From the NCBI RefSeq assembly GCF_001687365.1, contig NZ_LGLV01000019.1:107171-171170 (forward strand): a stretch of 64,000 nt of DNA. Direction: 5' to 3'. Each line of letters starts with the position of its first letter. Position 1 is the stretch's first letter. Position numbers and translations under genes: made by a program. Source of the DNA: Pararhizobium polonicum. Its GTDB lineage: Bacteria; Pseudomonadota; Alphaproteobacteria; Rhizobiales; Rhizobiaceae. Positions 8,770 through 17,023 of this stretch are shown piece by piece. The notes beneath the pieces were generated by a model, which was given only the letters and a program-made list of their open reading frames with translations, searched no databases and had not been told where the DNA came from.

Positions 8770-9723
8770 TCAGACCAGCGGCTTCAGCCGTGCCTCGATC
8801 TGAACGCGCTTGTGCTCGAGGAACGGCGGCAGCGACAGCCCTTCGCCGAGTGTTTCCAGTGGCTCGTCGACGGCAAAGCCGGGACCATCGGTGGCGATCT
8901 CGAACAGGATGCCGTTCGGTTCGCGGAAATAGAGCGAACGGAAATAAAATCGCTCGACCTCGCCGCTCGACGGCAGCCGGAAGCTCTGCAGACGCTCGGT
9001 CCATGCGTGCAACGCTGCCTCGTCCGGCGCGCGGAACGCGACATGATGCACGGCACCGGCCCCCTGGCGGGCGGCAGGAAGGCCGGGCTGGACCGCGACG
9101 TGCAACTCAGCCGCAGGACCGCCCTCGCCCATCGAGAACACATGCACCTCGCCATTGCCATCCGGCGACGGATATTGGCGCTGCCGGGTCATGTTCATCA
9201 CCTGCTCCAGCACCAGCTGCGTATTGGTGATGTCAGGCACGCTCATGGTGATCGGACCGAGGCCCTTGATCTGGTGTTCGGCCGGAACCGGGCTGCGATC
9301 CCACGGATGCGACGGCGCAAGCCCGCCATCATCGATCAAGCGAAAGCGCTGGCCCTCGCCGTCCTCGAAATCAAGCGACAGACGGCCGTCGATCTCGACG
9401 ACATCGCCGGCGGTGACGTTCAGTTCGCCAAACCGGGCCCTCCACCATGCAATGCTTTCCGGGCTGCCGACACGAAGGCCGGTGCGCGAGACGCTGTGCG
9501 TGCCGCGTGTCTCCCGGTTGACGGGCCAGTCGAAGAAGGTGAGATCCGTGCCCGGCGTCGCTTCGCCATCGGCATAGAACAGATGATAGGCAGTGGTATC
9601 GTCCTGGTTCACCGTCTTCTTGACCAGGCGCATGCCAAGCGTCTGCGTGTAGAAGCGCAGGTTTTCCGGTGCATTGGCGGTAATCGCTGTGAGGTGGTGA
9701 ATTCCTGTCAGTTGCAAGCTCAT
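8770..9723 (-). CDS. Ring-cleaving dioxygenase, VOC superfamily (MhqO-like)
   Basis: About 317 residues comprising two glyoxalase/VOC modules. The first starts [20 protein letters not shown] and contains the characteristic [21 protein letters not shown]. The second supplies [11 protein letters not shown] and [13 protein letters not shown], giving the His and Glu metal ligands. Family members include MhqO and related enzymes acting on hydroquinones. It is a paralogue of the N-terminal half of the fusion protein encoded at 6552. The ATG at 9723 is chosen because GGAGG lies six bases upstream, and the alternative ATG four codons earlier overlaps that site. A palindrome lies about 80 bases upstream. 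Confidence 0.9.
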   Translation of the reverse strand: MSLQLTGIHHLTAITANAPENLRFYTQTLGMRLVKKTVNQDDTTAYHLFYADGEATPGTDLTFFDWPVNRETRGTHSVSRTGLRVGSPESIAWWRARFGELNVTAGDVVEIDGRLSLDFEDGEGQRFRLIDDGGLAPSHPWDRSPVPAEHQIKGLGPITMSVPDITNTQLVLEQVMNMTRQRQYPSPDGNGEVHVFSMGEGGPAAELHVAVQPGLPAARQGAGAVHHVAFRAPDEAALHAWTERLQSFRLPSSGEVERFYFRSLYFREPNGILFEIATDGPGFAVDEPLETLGEGLSLPPFLEHKRVQIEARLKPLV

Positions 9724-9800
9724 GGCTGCCTCCATTGGTGATATGAGGCGAATATCGGCTTCCCGGCCCGTTTAATAAAGAGGCCCGACGCGGACAGAAT

Positions 9801-9817
9801 GTTCACTATCTGTGAAC
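9801..9817. promoter_or_regulatory. Operator-like palindrome upstream of the dioxygenase gene
   Basis: GTTCAC-TATCT-GTGAAC, six-base perfect arms around a five-base spacer, 78 bases upstream of the dioxygenase ATG and 59 bases from the end of the amidase gene. Placement suits a regulator site for the dioxygenase transcript; no regulator gene is adjacent, so the binding protein is unknown. Confidence 0.45.
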
Positions 9818-9875
9818 GACAATTCGACCGATGGCGCTTGCAATCGAATCCGGCCGCTTCGAACCGTGGCCGCGC

Positions 9876-10658
9876 TCAGGCGCGGCGCGTCAGGTCGGTC
9901 AGATAGGTATTTTCGCTTTTCGAAACATCAAAATTGACGGGATCAAGCACCGCGACCATCAACGCCTCGCCGTGGGGGGCAGCACTTGCCAGAAGGCTGC
10001 CATCAGGTGCTGCGATACGCGACGATCCGGCGAAGGTGAAGCGCTCGTCCGCACCGCAATGATTGATATAGGCAACGAAGACCTGATTCTCGAATGCCCG
10101 CGTCTGGATCATGTGATCGGCAATGAAGGTGCCGGAATAGCCGGCCGGCAGCGCCGTCGGCACCAGCACGGCATCTACGCCCGCCAAGGCCAGCCGCCGG
10201 ACGTTTTCCGGGAACTCGACATCGTAGCAGATCAGCATGCCGCATGTGACGCCGCGATGGTCAAACAGCACGGTGCCGGGCGCTGCGGGCGTGAACAGCG
10301 CCCGCTCGTACTCGCCGTAGAGATTGGACTTGCGGTAAACGGCCGGGACCGCAGTTCCATCGACATAGACAGCGCTGTTGAAGACGGTGCCCTCCGCCTT
10401 CTCGGCAAAGCCGGCAATGATCGCAACGCCGGTCTCCGCCGAAATCGCCTGCAGCCGCTTGACCAGCGGACCGTCGGCAGGCTCCGCCAGATCACGGATG
10501 ATATCGCCGGCGCCATAGCCGGTCAGGCCGAGTTCCGGCGTGATCAGCAGGCTGGCCCCTGCGGCTGCCGCGTCCTTCGCCGCTTGCGCGATACGCGCGA
10601 GATTGGCCGCGACGTCGCCGCTTTCCGATTTCATCTGCAGGGCAGCAAGCGTAATCAT
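9876..10658 (-). CDS. Carbon-nitrogen hydrolase (nitrilase superfamily amidase, DavA/RamA-like)
   Basis: A 260-residue amidase with the Glu-Lys-Cys triad in order: Glu in TPELGLTGYG, Lys in VYRKSNLYGEYE, and Cys in GMLICYDVEFPENVRRLA. The motifs resemble 5-aminopentanamidase (DavA) and R-amidase from memory of those sequences (YRKxxLFGE, LLICYDIEFPEN, C-terminal YLTDL). It is the last cistron of a polyamine-type ABC importer operon, with its ATG overlapping the preceding permease stop in ATGA. This suggests that it hydrolyses an imported or derived amide such as a guanidino- or amino-alkanamide (inference). Other superfamily activities, such as N-carbamoylputrescine hydrolysis, cannot be excluded. 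Confidence 0.9.
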   Translation of the reverse strand: MITLAALQMKSESGDVAANLARIAQAAKDAAAAGASLLITPELGLTGYGAGDIIRDLAEPADGPLVKRLQAISAETGVAIIAGFAEKAEGTVFNSAVYVDGTAVPAVYRKSNLYGEYERALFTPAAPGTVLFDHRGVTCGMLICYDVEFPENVRRLALAGVDAVLVPTALPAGYSGTFIADHMIQTRAFENQVFVAYINHCGADERFTFAGSSRIAAPDGSLLASAAPHGEALMVAVLDPVNFDVSKSENTYLTDLTRRA

Positions 10659-11455
10659 GTGTCGTCCGATGACATGGCGCCGAGCAGCTTCGGCAGATCG
10701 CCGAACCGCGCGACAAGGGAAAAGATGATGGCCGCCGTCGCCACGAACAGGATCGTCACCGAGGCCATGGTTGGCGTGTAGCCGTAGCGCAGCGCGTTGA
10801 AGATCTTGATCGGCAGCGTTTCCATGGTGAAGCCGACGGTCATGTAGGCAACGATATACTCGTTGAGCGACAGCACGAAGGCAAACGCATAGCCGGAGAC
10901 GAGATAGGGCAGGATCAGCGGCAGAATGACGGTCCGGAAGATCGTGCGGTCATCGGCCCCCATCGTCGCCGCGGCCTCGACCAGCGAACGGTCGATCGCC
11001 GTAAAGCCGAGCGAGAGCGTCACCAGCGGCAATGTCACGAAGAAGATCGCGTGACTGACGACGGCCGTCCATGGCTGACCGTAAAAGCCGGTCGCCGCCC
11101 AGAACGTCAGAAGTCCGAGCGCGGTGATCACCGGCGGCAGCGTGAACGGCGCAATGCCGAGAAGTTGGAAGATATTGGCCCAGGGGGCGACCCGCCGCCA
11201 CAGGAACCAGGCGAGCGGCAGCGCGATCGCCACCGCCAGGGCAGCCGACAGGAGAGCCAGCGTCAGCGAGGCGAGCAGCGCATTGCGCCATTCCGGATTG
11301 AGGAAGATTTCGCCGTACCAGGACAGCGAAAAACCCTTGGGTGGGAAAGCCAGCGTCTGCTTGGCATTCACCGACACACCCAGAACGACGATCATCGGCA
11401 GCGCCAGAAACAGACCGATCAGGGAGAAATAGATTTTGCTGAGCGCACCGGTCAT
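10655..11455 (-). CDS. ABC transporter permease, polyamine/opine type (PotC-like)
   Basis: Inner-membrane permease of 266 residues with about six hydrophobic helices. The EAA loop for ATPase contact reads EAAATMGADDRTIFRTVILPLILP. The C-terminal half (YAFAFVLSLNEYIVAYMT) is typical of PotC-like subunits. ATGA overlaps exist at both ends (with the other permease and with the amidase), so four genes are translationally linked. It pairs with the PotB-like permease encoded just upstream. Confidence 0.93.
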   Translation of the reverse strand: MTGALSKIYFSLIGLFLALPMIVVLGVSVNAKQTLAFPPKGFSLSWYGEIFLNPEWRNALLASLTLALLSAALAVAIALPLAWFLWRRVAPWANIFQLLGIAPFTLPPVITALGLLTFWAATGFYGQPWTAVVSHAIFFVTLPLVTLSLGFTAIDRSLVEAAATMGADDRTIFRTVILPLILPYLVSGYAFAFVLSLNEYIVAYMTVGFTMETLPIKIFNALRYGYTPTMASVTILFVATAAIIFSLVARFGDLPKLLGAMSSDDT

Positions 11456-12306
11456 GCGGCTTCTCCCTTGCGTCCGGCAAGAATGGTCAGCGCCACGAGC
11501 CCAAGCGTCACCAGCACCAGGAACACCGCCATGGCCGCGGCAAACGGCATGTTGGACTGATAGATCGCCTGATCGGTGATCAGCACCGACAGCGTCCAGT
11601 GCTGCGGCCGGCCCAGAAGCTGCGGCAGCAGGTAGCAGCCGAGCGCGAAGATGAACACCATGATCAGCGTCGCGGTAATGGTGTTGCGCAAGGCAGGGAC
11701 GACAACGGTGAAGAAGGCCTTGATCGGAGATGCGCCGAGCGTGCGGGCTGCTTCCGTCAGTGTCGGATCGAGCCGCACCAGTGCCGGATAGAGTACCAGC
11801 ACCGTATAGGGAAACGCCTGATAGACCATGCCCGTCAGGACCGCGCCGAAACTCGGCAACAGCGCCTTCGCCTCACTCATGATGCCGGCCATGACCAGAA
11901 GATTGGTGATCCCGGCCGTGCGCGAAAACAGCGTCGACCAGGCAAAGCCGATGATGACCTCCGACAGCGACAGCACCGATAGCAGTGCCACCAGCCAGAC
12001 GACCTGCACTTTGCGGCTCATGCGGGTCAGCAGGTAGGTGAAGGGAACGGCAAGGAGAACGCAGCAGATCGCCACCGTGACCGCCAGCATCAGCGAGAAG
12101 CCGAGCACATTGGCGAAGAACAGGCTGAGGAAACGCTGATAGTTCGACAGCTCGAAGGCCGGAACATAGAAACCGCCCTGCTGACGCTGGAAGAACGAGA
12201 CGGCGATCATCGTCGCAAACGGCACGACGAAGAAGACGACGAGCATCGTTGCCGGAAAGAACAGCGGGCCGTAGTCACCGATTTTTTGCGGGGCTTCGCG
12301 TCTCAT
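11452..12306 (-). CDS. ABC transporter permease, polyamine/opine type (PotB-like)
   Basis: Inner-membrane permease of about 284 residues. Helices include LFFPATMLVVFFVVPFATMI. The EAA loop is EAARTLGASPIKAFFTVVVPAL, followed by FALGCYLLPQLLGRPQHWTL. The ATG at 12306 is preferred over a TTG at 12324 because it forms an ATGA overlap with the stop of the ATPase gene, the same architecture as the next two junctions. Confidence 0.92.
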   Translation of the reverse strand: MRREAPQKIGDYGPLFFPATMLVVFFVVPFATMIAVSFFQRQQGGFYVPAFELSNYQRFLSLFFANVLGFSLMLAVTVAICCVLLAVPFTYLLTRMSRKVQVVWLVALLSVLSLSEVIIGFAWSTLFSRTAGITNLLVMAGIMSEAKALLPSFGAVLTGMVYQAFPYTVLVLYPALVRLDPTLTEAARTLGASPIKAFFTVVVPALRNTITATLIMVFIFALGCYLLPQLLGRPQHWTLSVLITDQAIYQSNMPFAAAMAVFLVLVTLGLVALTILAGRKGEAA

Positions 12307-13340
12307 TTGGCCAGCACCACGCAAACGTCAGGCAGCAGTACCACGCCAACCGGCTGCCCGACCGTCACTTCGGGCCGCGCGCGCGGCGTCGAGACCGCGA
12401 CAATCTGGCGCCCGGCAATATCGACGAAGGTTTCGATCGTGCCGCCGAGATCACGCACGAAGGTCACCGTACCAGACAGCGCGCCGTCGCCCGGTGCCGT
12501 CAGATGCACGTCTTCCGGCCGGATTGACAGCGTCGCCTTGCGCATATCGGCCCCGAGCGAGACACCGGAAACCGGCTGACCGAGCACGGTGACACGGCCG
12601 GTGCTGTCGGCTTCGGCTTCCAACAGATTGGTCGAGCCGATGAAATCGGCAACGAACGTATCGGCCGGCCGGCGATAGATCTCGATCGGCGATGCGGCCT
12701 GACGGATTTCTCCGCCCTTCATGACGACGACCGTATCGGCCATGGTCATCGCCTCGCGCTGATCGTGCGTGACGACGATGGTGGTGATGCCGAGCTGCTG
12801 CTGCAACTGGCGCAACTCCACCTGCATCGCCTCGCGCAGCTTGGCGTCGAGTGCCGACAACGGCTCGTCGAGCAGAAAAAGTTTCGGCGAGATCGCCAGC
12901 GCCCGGGCAATCGCCACGCGCTGGCGCTGGCCGCCGGAAAGCTTGGATACCGGCCGGTCGGCATAGCCGCCGAGATGGATCATCGACAGAAGCTCATCCA
13001 CCCGCTTCTTCTGGTCTTCCTTTGCAACGCCGCGAATGCGCAGAGGATAGGCGATATTCTCGCCGACCGTCAGATGCGGAAACAACGCCAGCGACTGGAA
13101 CACCATGCCGAGATTGCGCTTGTGCGTGGGAACACGGGTGATGTCCTCGCCATCAAGATTGATCGCGCCATTGGTCGGCAGATCGAGACCGGCGATCATG
13201 CGCAACAACGTGGTCTTGCCGCAGCCGGAGGGGCCGAGCATGCAGACGAAGCTCCCGTTCGGCACCGTCAGCTCGACATTGTTGACCGCGGTGAAGGTCC
13301 CGAATTCCTTCGTGACGTTGTTGAGGACGAGGCCTGACAT
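12303..13340 (-). CDS. ABC transporter ATP-binding subunit, PotA-like
   Basis: Cytoplasmic ATPase of about 345 residues that powers the adjoining permeases. Walker A GPSGCGKTT, Q-loop VFQSLALFPHL, signature LSGGQRQRVAIARAL, Walker B LFLLDEPLSALD and H-loop VTHDQREAM are all intact. A C-terminal TOBE domain (LSIRPEDVHL, VSTPRARPEVTVGQPVGVVL) follows. The ATG at 13340 has AGGA upstream; an ATG eight codons earlier is less likely. Confidence 0.94.
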   Translation of the reverse strand: MSGLVLNNVTKEFGTFTAVNNVELTVPNGSFVCMLGPSGCGKTTLLRMIAGLDLPTNGAINLDGEDITRVPTHKRNLGMVFQSLALFPHLTVGENIAYPLRIRGVAKEDQKKRVDELLSMIHLGGYADRPVSKLSGGQRQRVAIARALAISPKLFLLDEPLSALDAKLREAMQVELRQLQQQLGITTIVVTHDQREAMTMADTVVVMKGGEIRQAASPIEIYRRPADTFVADFIGSTNLLEAEADSTGRVTVLGQPVSGVSLGADMRKATLSIRPEDVHLTAPGDGALSGTVTFVRDLGGTIETFVDIAGRQIVAVSTPRARPEVTVGQPVGVVLLPDVCVVLAK

Positions 13341-13423
13341 TGTGTTCCTGTCTTTTCGCATCATGCGTAAAATAATTTAGTCTATTTACCGCTTCCAAAC
13401 ACATAGGAGGTCGAAGCGGCCTT

Positions 13424-13545
13424 TACCTCCCCCTTGAGGGGGGAGGTCGCAGCGTAGCTGCGGGTGGGGGTGATCTATTGTTTGGCGCAAGAGGTCACCC
13501 CACCCCGGCACTGCGTGCCGACCCTCCCCCTCAAGGGGAGGGTAT
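13424..13545. repeat. Palindromic intergenic repeat, family B
   Basis: Two arms of about 50 bases form an imperfect inverted repeat. The left arm runs from TACCTCCCCC through GTGGGGGTGA (13424-13474), and the right arm from TCACCCCACC through GGGAGGGTA (13495-13545), with a 20-base centre. Each outer arm itself contains a small CCCCTTGAGGGG hairpin. It lies between the binding-protein gene and the ATPase gene of one operon and could form strong mRNA structure. It resembles the mosaic palindromic elements (RIME-like) known from rhizobia. Confidence 0.85.
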
Positions 13546-13548
13546 AAA

Positions 13549-14640
13549 TCAGCCGACGATCAGTTCAGTCCATTTCTGGTTCAGCCAATCCGACTTTGTC
13601 TGGTAGAGATCGTAGCGCGGAATGATCGGCTCGATGTCGGACGAAACGGCAGCGAATTCCGCATCCGTCAGGTCGGTCAGCTCGCGCTTGACCGTCGGCG
13701 AGGTGCCGACCTTGCGCGACAGGATCGCCTGGATCGACGGCTGGCTCATATAGTCGATGAACACATGTGCCTCCTCGACCTTGGTCGAGGCGCGCGACAG
13801 GGCCCAGCAGCCGCTATCCTGAATGCCGCCCTCTTTCGGGAAGGTCGAACGGACAGGATTGCCGTCGGCAGCGGCAAGACCGGTGACGTCATGGTAATAC
13901 TGGCCCATCGGGATTTCGCCCGACTTCAGCGCCTGCTCGAACTGCGCTTCGTCGCGATACCAGAGACGGACGTTCGGCTTGACTTCGGCAAGCTTGTCGA
14001 ACGCCTTCTGGATGCCCTCTTCCGTATCCAGCGCATTGGTGCCGCCGAAGAAAGTCTTGGCCGTCACTTCGAGCAGGAAGGAGTTGGACACCAGCGCCAG
14101 CAGACCGAGCTTGTCGGCATTTGCCGAATCCCAGAATGCTTCCCAGGAGGTCGGTGCTTCCTTGTACACATCGGTGTTGGTCACCAGCGTGATGTACCAG
14201 GAGACCGCGCCGATACCGGCAACACGGCCGTCCGGATACTTGTTGACGAAACGGTCGATGAGGTTCGCCCCGTTCGGAATCTTCGCCATGTCGAGCGGCG
14301 CCCAGAGATCGGTCGCCTGCCCCTTCAGCATCGCCACCTGCGACATCATCGAGACGTCGGCGGGGGCCTGACCTGCCTTGGCGGCCTGGTCGAGCTGCAC
14401 CAGCCAGGCTTCGCCGGTCGGCTCGGCGATCGCTTCGACGGCGATACCCGTCGTCTTGGTAAACTCGGGGAAAATGTTCTTGTCGAAGGAATCCTTGAAG
14501 TAGCCGCCATAGACGCCGACCTTCAGCGACTTGTCCTGCGCCCGGAGGATCGACGGCATGGCCAGCATCGACACACCGGCAAGACCGGCACCCAAAACGG
14601 CGCGGCGGCCGACGGTCTGTTTCAGAAATTCAGTCATCAT
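13549..14640 (-). CDS. ABC transporter substrate-binding protein, polyamine/opine type (PotD-like)
   Basis: Periplasmic binding protein of 363 residues. The N-terminus contains an Arg pair before a hydrophobic segment (VGRRAVLGAGLAGVSMLAMP), consistent with Tat or Sec export, and cleavage is likely after LRAQ. The mature protein begins KSLKVGVYGGYFKDSFDKN and shows PotD/extracellular family 1 features (APADVSMMSQ, NGANLIDRFV, SGEIPMGQYYHD). AGGAG lies four to seven bases before two consecutive ATGs. It is the first gene of the operon; a long hairpin repeat separates it from the ATPase gene, which may set its higher expression. Confidence 0.92.
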   Translation of the reverse strand: MMTEFLKQTVGRRAVLGAGLAGVSMLAMPSILRAQDKSLKVGVYGGYFKDSFDKNIFPEFTKTTGIAVEAIAEPTGEAWLVQLDQAAKAGQAPADVSMMSQVAMLKGQATDLWAPLDMAKIPNGANLIDRFVNKYPDGRVAGIGAVSWYITLVTNTDVYKEAPTSWEAFWDSANADKLGLLALVSNSFLLEVTAKTFFGGTNALDTEEGIQKAFDKLAEVKPNVRLWYRDEAQFEQALKSGEIPMGQYYHDVTGLAAADGNPVRSTFPKEGGIQDSGCWALSRASTKVEEAHVFIDYMSQPSIQAILSRKVGTSPTVKRELTDLTDAEFAAVSSDIEPIIPRYDLYQTKSDWLNQKWTELIVG

Positions 14641-14728
14641 GGTTCTCCTGTTTTACCGGTGCCACGTTTTCGGCTCCCGGTCTGTTCCCAATTTTTGTCC
14701 CGGACTGCAAGTCCGGACTGCATTTTGA

Positions 14729-15376
14729 TCAGTGTTTTAAAGCCCGAAGCTCCAGTATCTTTGCGTATCGCGTCAACGGGAAACACAGGGCGAAATAGAT
14801 GAGCGCAACGAACCCGTAGACCTTGAACGGCTCGAAGGTTGCATTGTTGATCGCATTCGATGTCCTGACCAGTTCCTCAAATCCGATGATCGATGTCAAG
14901 GCCGTGCTCTTGATCAGCTGCACCAGAAAGCCGACCGTCGGCGCCCGTGTCATCGCAAAGGCCTGCGGCAGGATGATCAGCCGCAACTGCTTGAGATAAT
15001 GCAGGCCCAGGCTGCTTCCCGCATCCCATTGTCCAACCGGCACGGCCTGCACGCCGCCGCGCCAGATTTCCGCCAGAAAGGCACTCGCGCATAGCGTCAG
15101 CCCAAGCACGGCAGCCGTCCAGGGTTCGATGCGCAAGCCCAGCAGCGGCAGGCCGAAGAACAGCAGGAACAGCTGCATCAAAAGCGGCGTCCCCTGAAAC
15201 AGGCCGATATAATATTCGGCAAACCGCCGCACCCAATCACGCTTGGAAATGCGCATGAACAGGATGAGCAGGCCGACGATGGTGCCGCCGGCAAAGGCGA
15301 CCGCCGACAGAAGGATGGTCCAGCGCGCCGCCAGAAGCAGGTTTCGGACGATATCCCAAAGGGTAAACTCGATCAT
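14729..15376 (-). CDS. Polar amino acid ABC transporter permease (second)
   Basis: His/Glu/Gln/Arg-type permease of 215 residues. The signature segments are YIGLFQGTPLLMQLFLLFFG, AEIWRGGVQAVPVGQWDAG and the EAA region LIILPQAFAMTRAPTVGFL. The ATG overlaps the stop of the first permease (ATGA). No ATPase gene follows: the next gene downstream belongs to a different importer. Confidence 0.93.
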   Translation of the reverse strand: MIEFTLWDIVRNLLLAARWTILLSAVAFAGGTIVGLLILFMRISKRDWVRRFAEYYIGLFQGTPLLMQLFLLFFGLPLLGLRIEPWTAAVLGLTLCASAFLAEIWRGGVQAVPVGQWDAGSSLGLHYLKQLRLIILPQAFAMTRAPTVGFLVQLIKSTALTSIIGFEELVRTSNAINNATFEPFKVYGFVALIYFALCFPLTRYAKILELRALKH

Positions 15377-16041
15377 GACACGCCTCCGGCCAGAAAGCGG
15401 TTGCCACCGGCCACCAGCAGCCGGCGCAGGCCGATGCTCATGGCGAGATAGACCAGCGTCACGATGAAATAGGTCTCGAAGGCGCGGAACGTGCGGGCCT
15501 GCAGGAGGTCGGCCTCATAGGTCAGTTCGCGCACGGCGATCTGCGAAACGACGGCCGATTCCAGCATCATGATGACGATCTGGCTGGTCAGCGCCGGATA
15601 GATCACCTTCAACGCCTGCGGCAGCACGATCTTGACGAACACCTGGCGCGGCCGCAGTCCAAGGGCAAGCGCTGCCTCCTTCTGCCCTTTTGGCACGGCA
15701 TCCAGACCGGCGCCGACGATTTCGGTCGTATAGGCCGTCATGTTCAGCGTCATGGCCAGAATGGCGGCGACGACCGGATCGAGACGGATGCCGAGGCTGG
15801 GCAGGCCGAAATAGATGAAGAACAGCTGCACCAGAAACGGCGTGTTGCGGATGAGCTCGACATAGCCGGCAATCGCCCGGCGCAGCAAGGCATGACGGCT
15901 GCGCCGTCCGGCAGCCCCCAGAATGCTGAGAACGGTGCCGGCAACAGCCGACACCGCGATCAGGAACATCGTCATGGCTGCGCCATTGGCGATCAGGAGG
16001 AACGCATCGTCCAGCCAGCCGAAGTCGAGCGCATAGCCCAA
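15373..16041 (-). CDS. Polar amino acid ABC transporter permease (first)
   Basis: Permease of 222 residues with the same family layout: GYVELIRNTPFLVQLFFIYF, TEIVGAGLDAVPKGQKEAAL, and RQVFVKIVLPQALKVIYPAL. Translation appears to start at TTG (16041), eight bases after AAGGA that sits at the very end of the binding-protein gene. The nearby ATG is out of frame. Forms a heterodimer with the downstream permease (family knowledge). Confidence 0.92.
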   Translation of the reverse strand: MGYALDFGWLDDAFLLIANGAAMTMFLIAVSAVAGTVLSILGAAGRRSRHALLRRAIAGYVELIRNTPFLVQLFFIYFGLPSLGIRLDPVVAAILAMTLNMTAYTTEIVGAGLDAVPKGQKEAALALGLRPRQVFVKIVLPQALKVIYPALTSQIVIMMLESAVVSQIAVRELTYEADLLQARTFRAFETYFIVTLVYLAMSIGLRRLLVAGGNRFLAGGVS

Positions 16042-16045
16042 AGGA

Positions 16046-16852
16046 TCAATCCTTCAGGTTTTCAGGGTTGAGCGGCACCTTCAGCCATGCTTCCGAGCTG
16101 GCATTGAGCTTGCCATCGGCGAGCATCTTGGCAACGGCATCGTTGATCGCCGCTTTCAACCGGTCCTCGCCCTTGTTGAGCGCCAGATGCGACGGCGAGG
16201 TCAGGAGCTGGAACTTCTGCTCCGGCTTCAGCGCTTCCTGACGGGCCAGAACCTGGGCACCGACATCATTGCCGACAACCATCAGATCGGTCTGGCCGGA
16301 GATGAAGGCCTGGATGACGGAATTGTAGTTGTCGAAACGCTTGATGTCGGCATCCTTGGGGGCTGCTTCCGTCAGCGACGTGTCTTCGAGCGTGCCGCGG
16401 TTGACGGCGATGCTCTTGCCGGCAAGATCTTCCTTGCCTTTCACGTCCGTTGCCGCCGGGCCGATCACGGCAATGTAGTAAGGCGCATAGGCGGCTGCGA
16501 AATCGATGACTTCGGCGCGTTCCTTGCTGTAACCGACACTGACCAGTACGTCGACGCGCTTTTCTGTGAGGTACGGGATACGGTTCTGGCCGGTGACCGG
16601 CACCGGAACCAGCTTCACCTTCAGGCTGTCGGCGATGGCCTGCGCGACGTCGATGTCATAGCCCTTCAGGCTCATATCGGCGCTGGCCGAGGAGAAGGGC
16701 GGAAAATCGGCGAAGACGCCGACATTCAAGACGCCCGCCTTGGTGATGTCGTCGATGGCATCGGCATTGGCAGCGGATGCAAAGCCGAGAACGGCGCCGC
16801 TCAGCATGAGAGCGGCGGTAAGACCGGATTTAAAGGTTGAGAGTTTGGCCAT
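16046..16852 (-). CDS. Polar amino acid ABC transporter substrate-binding protein
   Basis: Periplasmic binding protein of about 268 residues. It has a Sec signal (GLTAALMLSGAVLGFASAANA), then the family 3 solute-binding fold: ITKAGVLNVGVFADFPPFSS, GYDIDVAQAIADSLKVKLV, and FAAAYAPYYIAVIGP. The ATG follows AGGGGA at six bases. An open frame extends 39 codons further upstream but reads through the intergenic repeat, so it is rejected. Ligand is unknown; the neighbouring ureohydrolase suggests a guanidino compound (inference). Confidence 0.93.
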   Translation of the reverse strand: MAKLSTFKSGLTAALMLSGAVLGFASAANADAIDDITKAGVLNVGVFADFPPFSSASADMSLKGYDIDVAQAIADSLKVKLVPVPVTGQNRIPYLTEKRVDVLVSVGYSKERAEVIDFAAAYAPYYIAVIGPAATDVKGKEDLAGKSIAVNRGTLEDTSLTEAAPKDADIKRFDNYNSVIQAFISGQTDLMVVGNDVGAQVLARQEALKPEQKFQLLTSPSHLALNKGEDRLKAAINDAVAKMLADGKLNASSEAWLKVPLNPENLKD

Positions 16853-16909
16853 TGTATTCCCCTTTGTGATTTTTGTTTGCGATAGGCACGGCTGAGTATG
16901 TGGCTTTTG

Positions 16910-17006
16910 CCCCTCACCCCAACCCTCTCCCCGTAAACGGGGAGAGGGAGGAGACAGAGTTTGCGGCATATCCCTTCTTCTTGAAAAAGGGGGCCGGATG
17001 AGGGGC
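16910..17006. repeat. Palindromic intergenic repeat, family A, copy 1
   Basis: Starts GCCCCTCACCCCAACCCTCT and ends GGCCGGATGAGGGGC, so the outer ends are inverted. Inside is a strong hairpin, CTCTCCCCGTAAACGGGGAGAG. It lies between the ureohydrolase gene and the amino-acid-binding protein gene. Same family as copies at 26626, 40900 and 46232. Confidence 0.88.
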
Positions 17007-17023
17007 CGTCGGCGTAAAGAAAG

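Noticed and set aside
16853..16969. N-terminal extension of the amino-acid-binding protein
   Set aside because: It translates the family A repeat (PSPRLRGEGWGEG) and lacks a ribosome site; the signal peptide begins at 16852.
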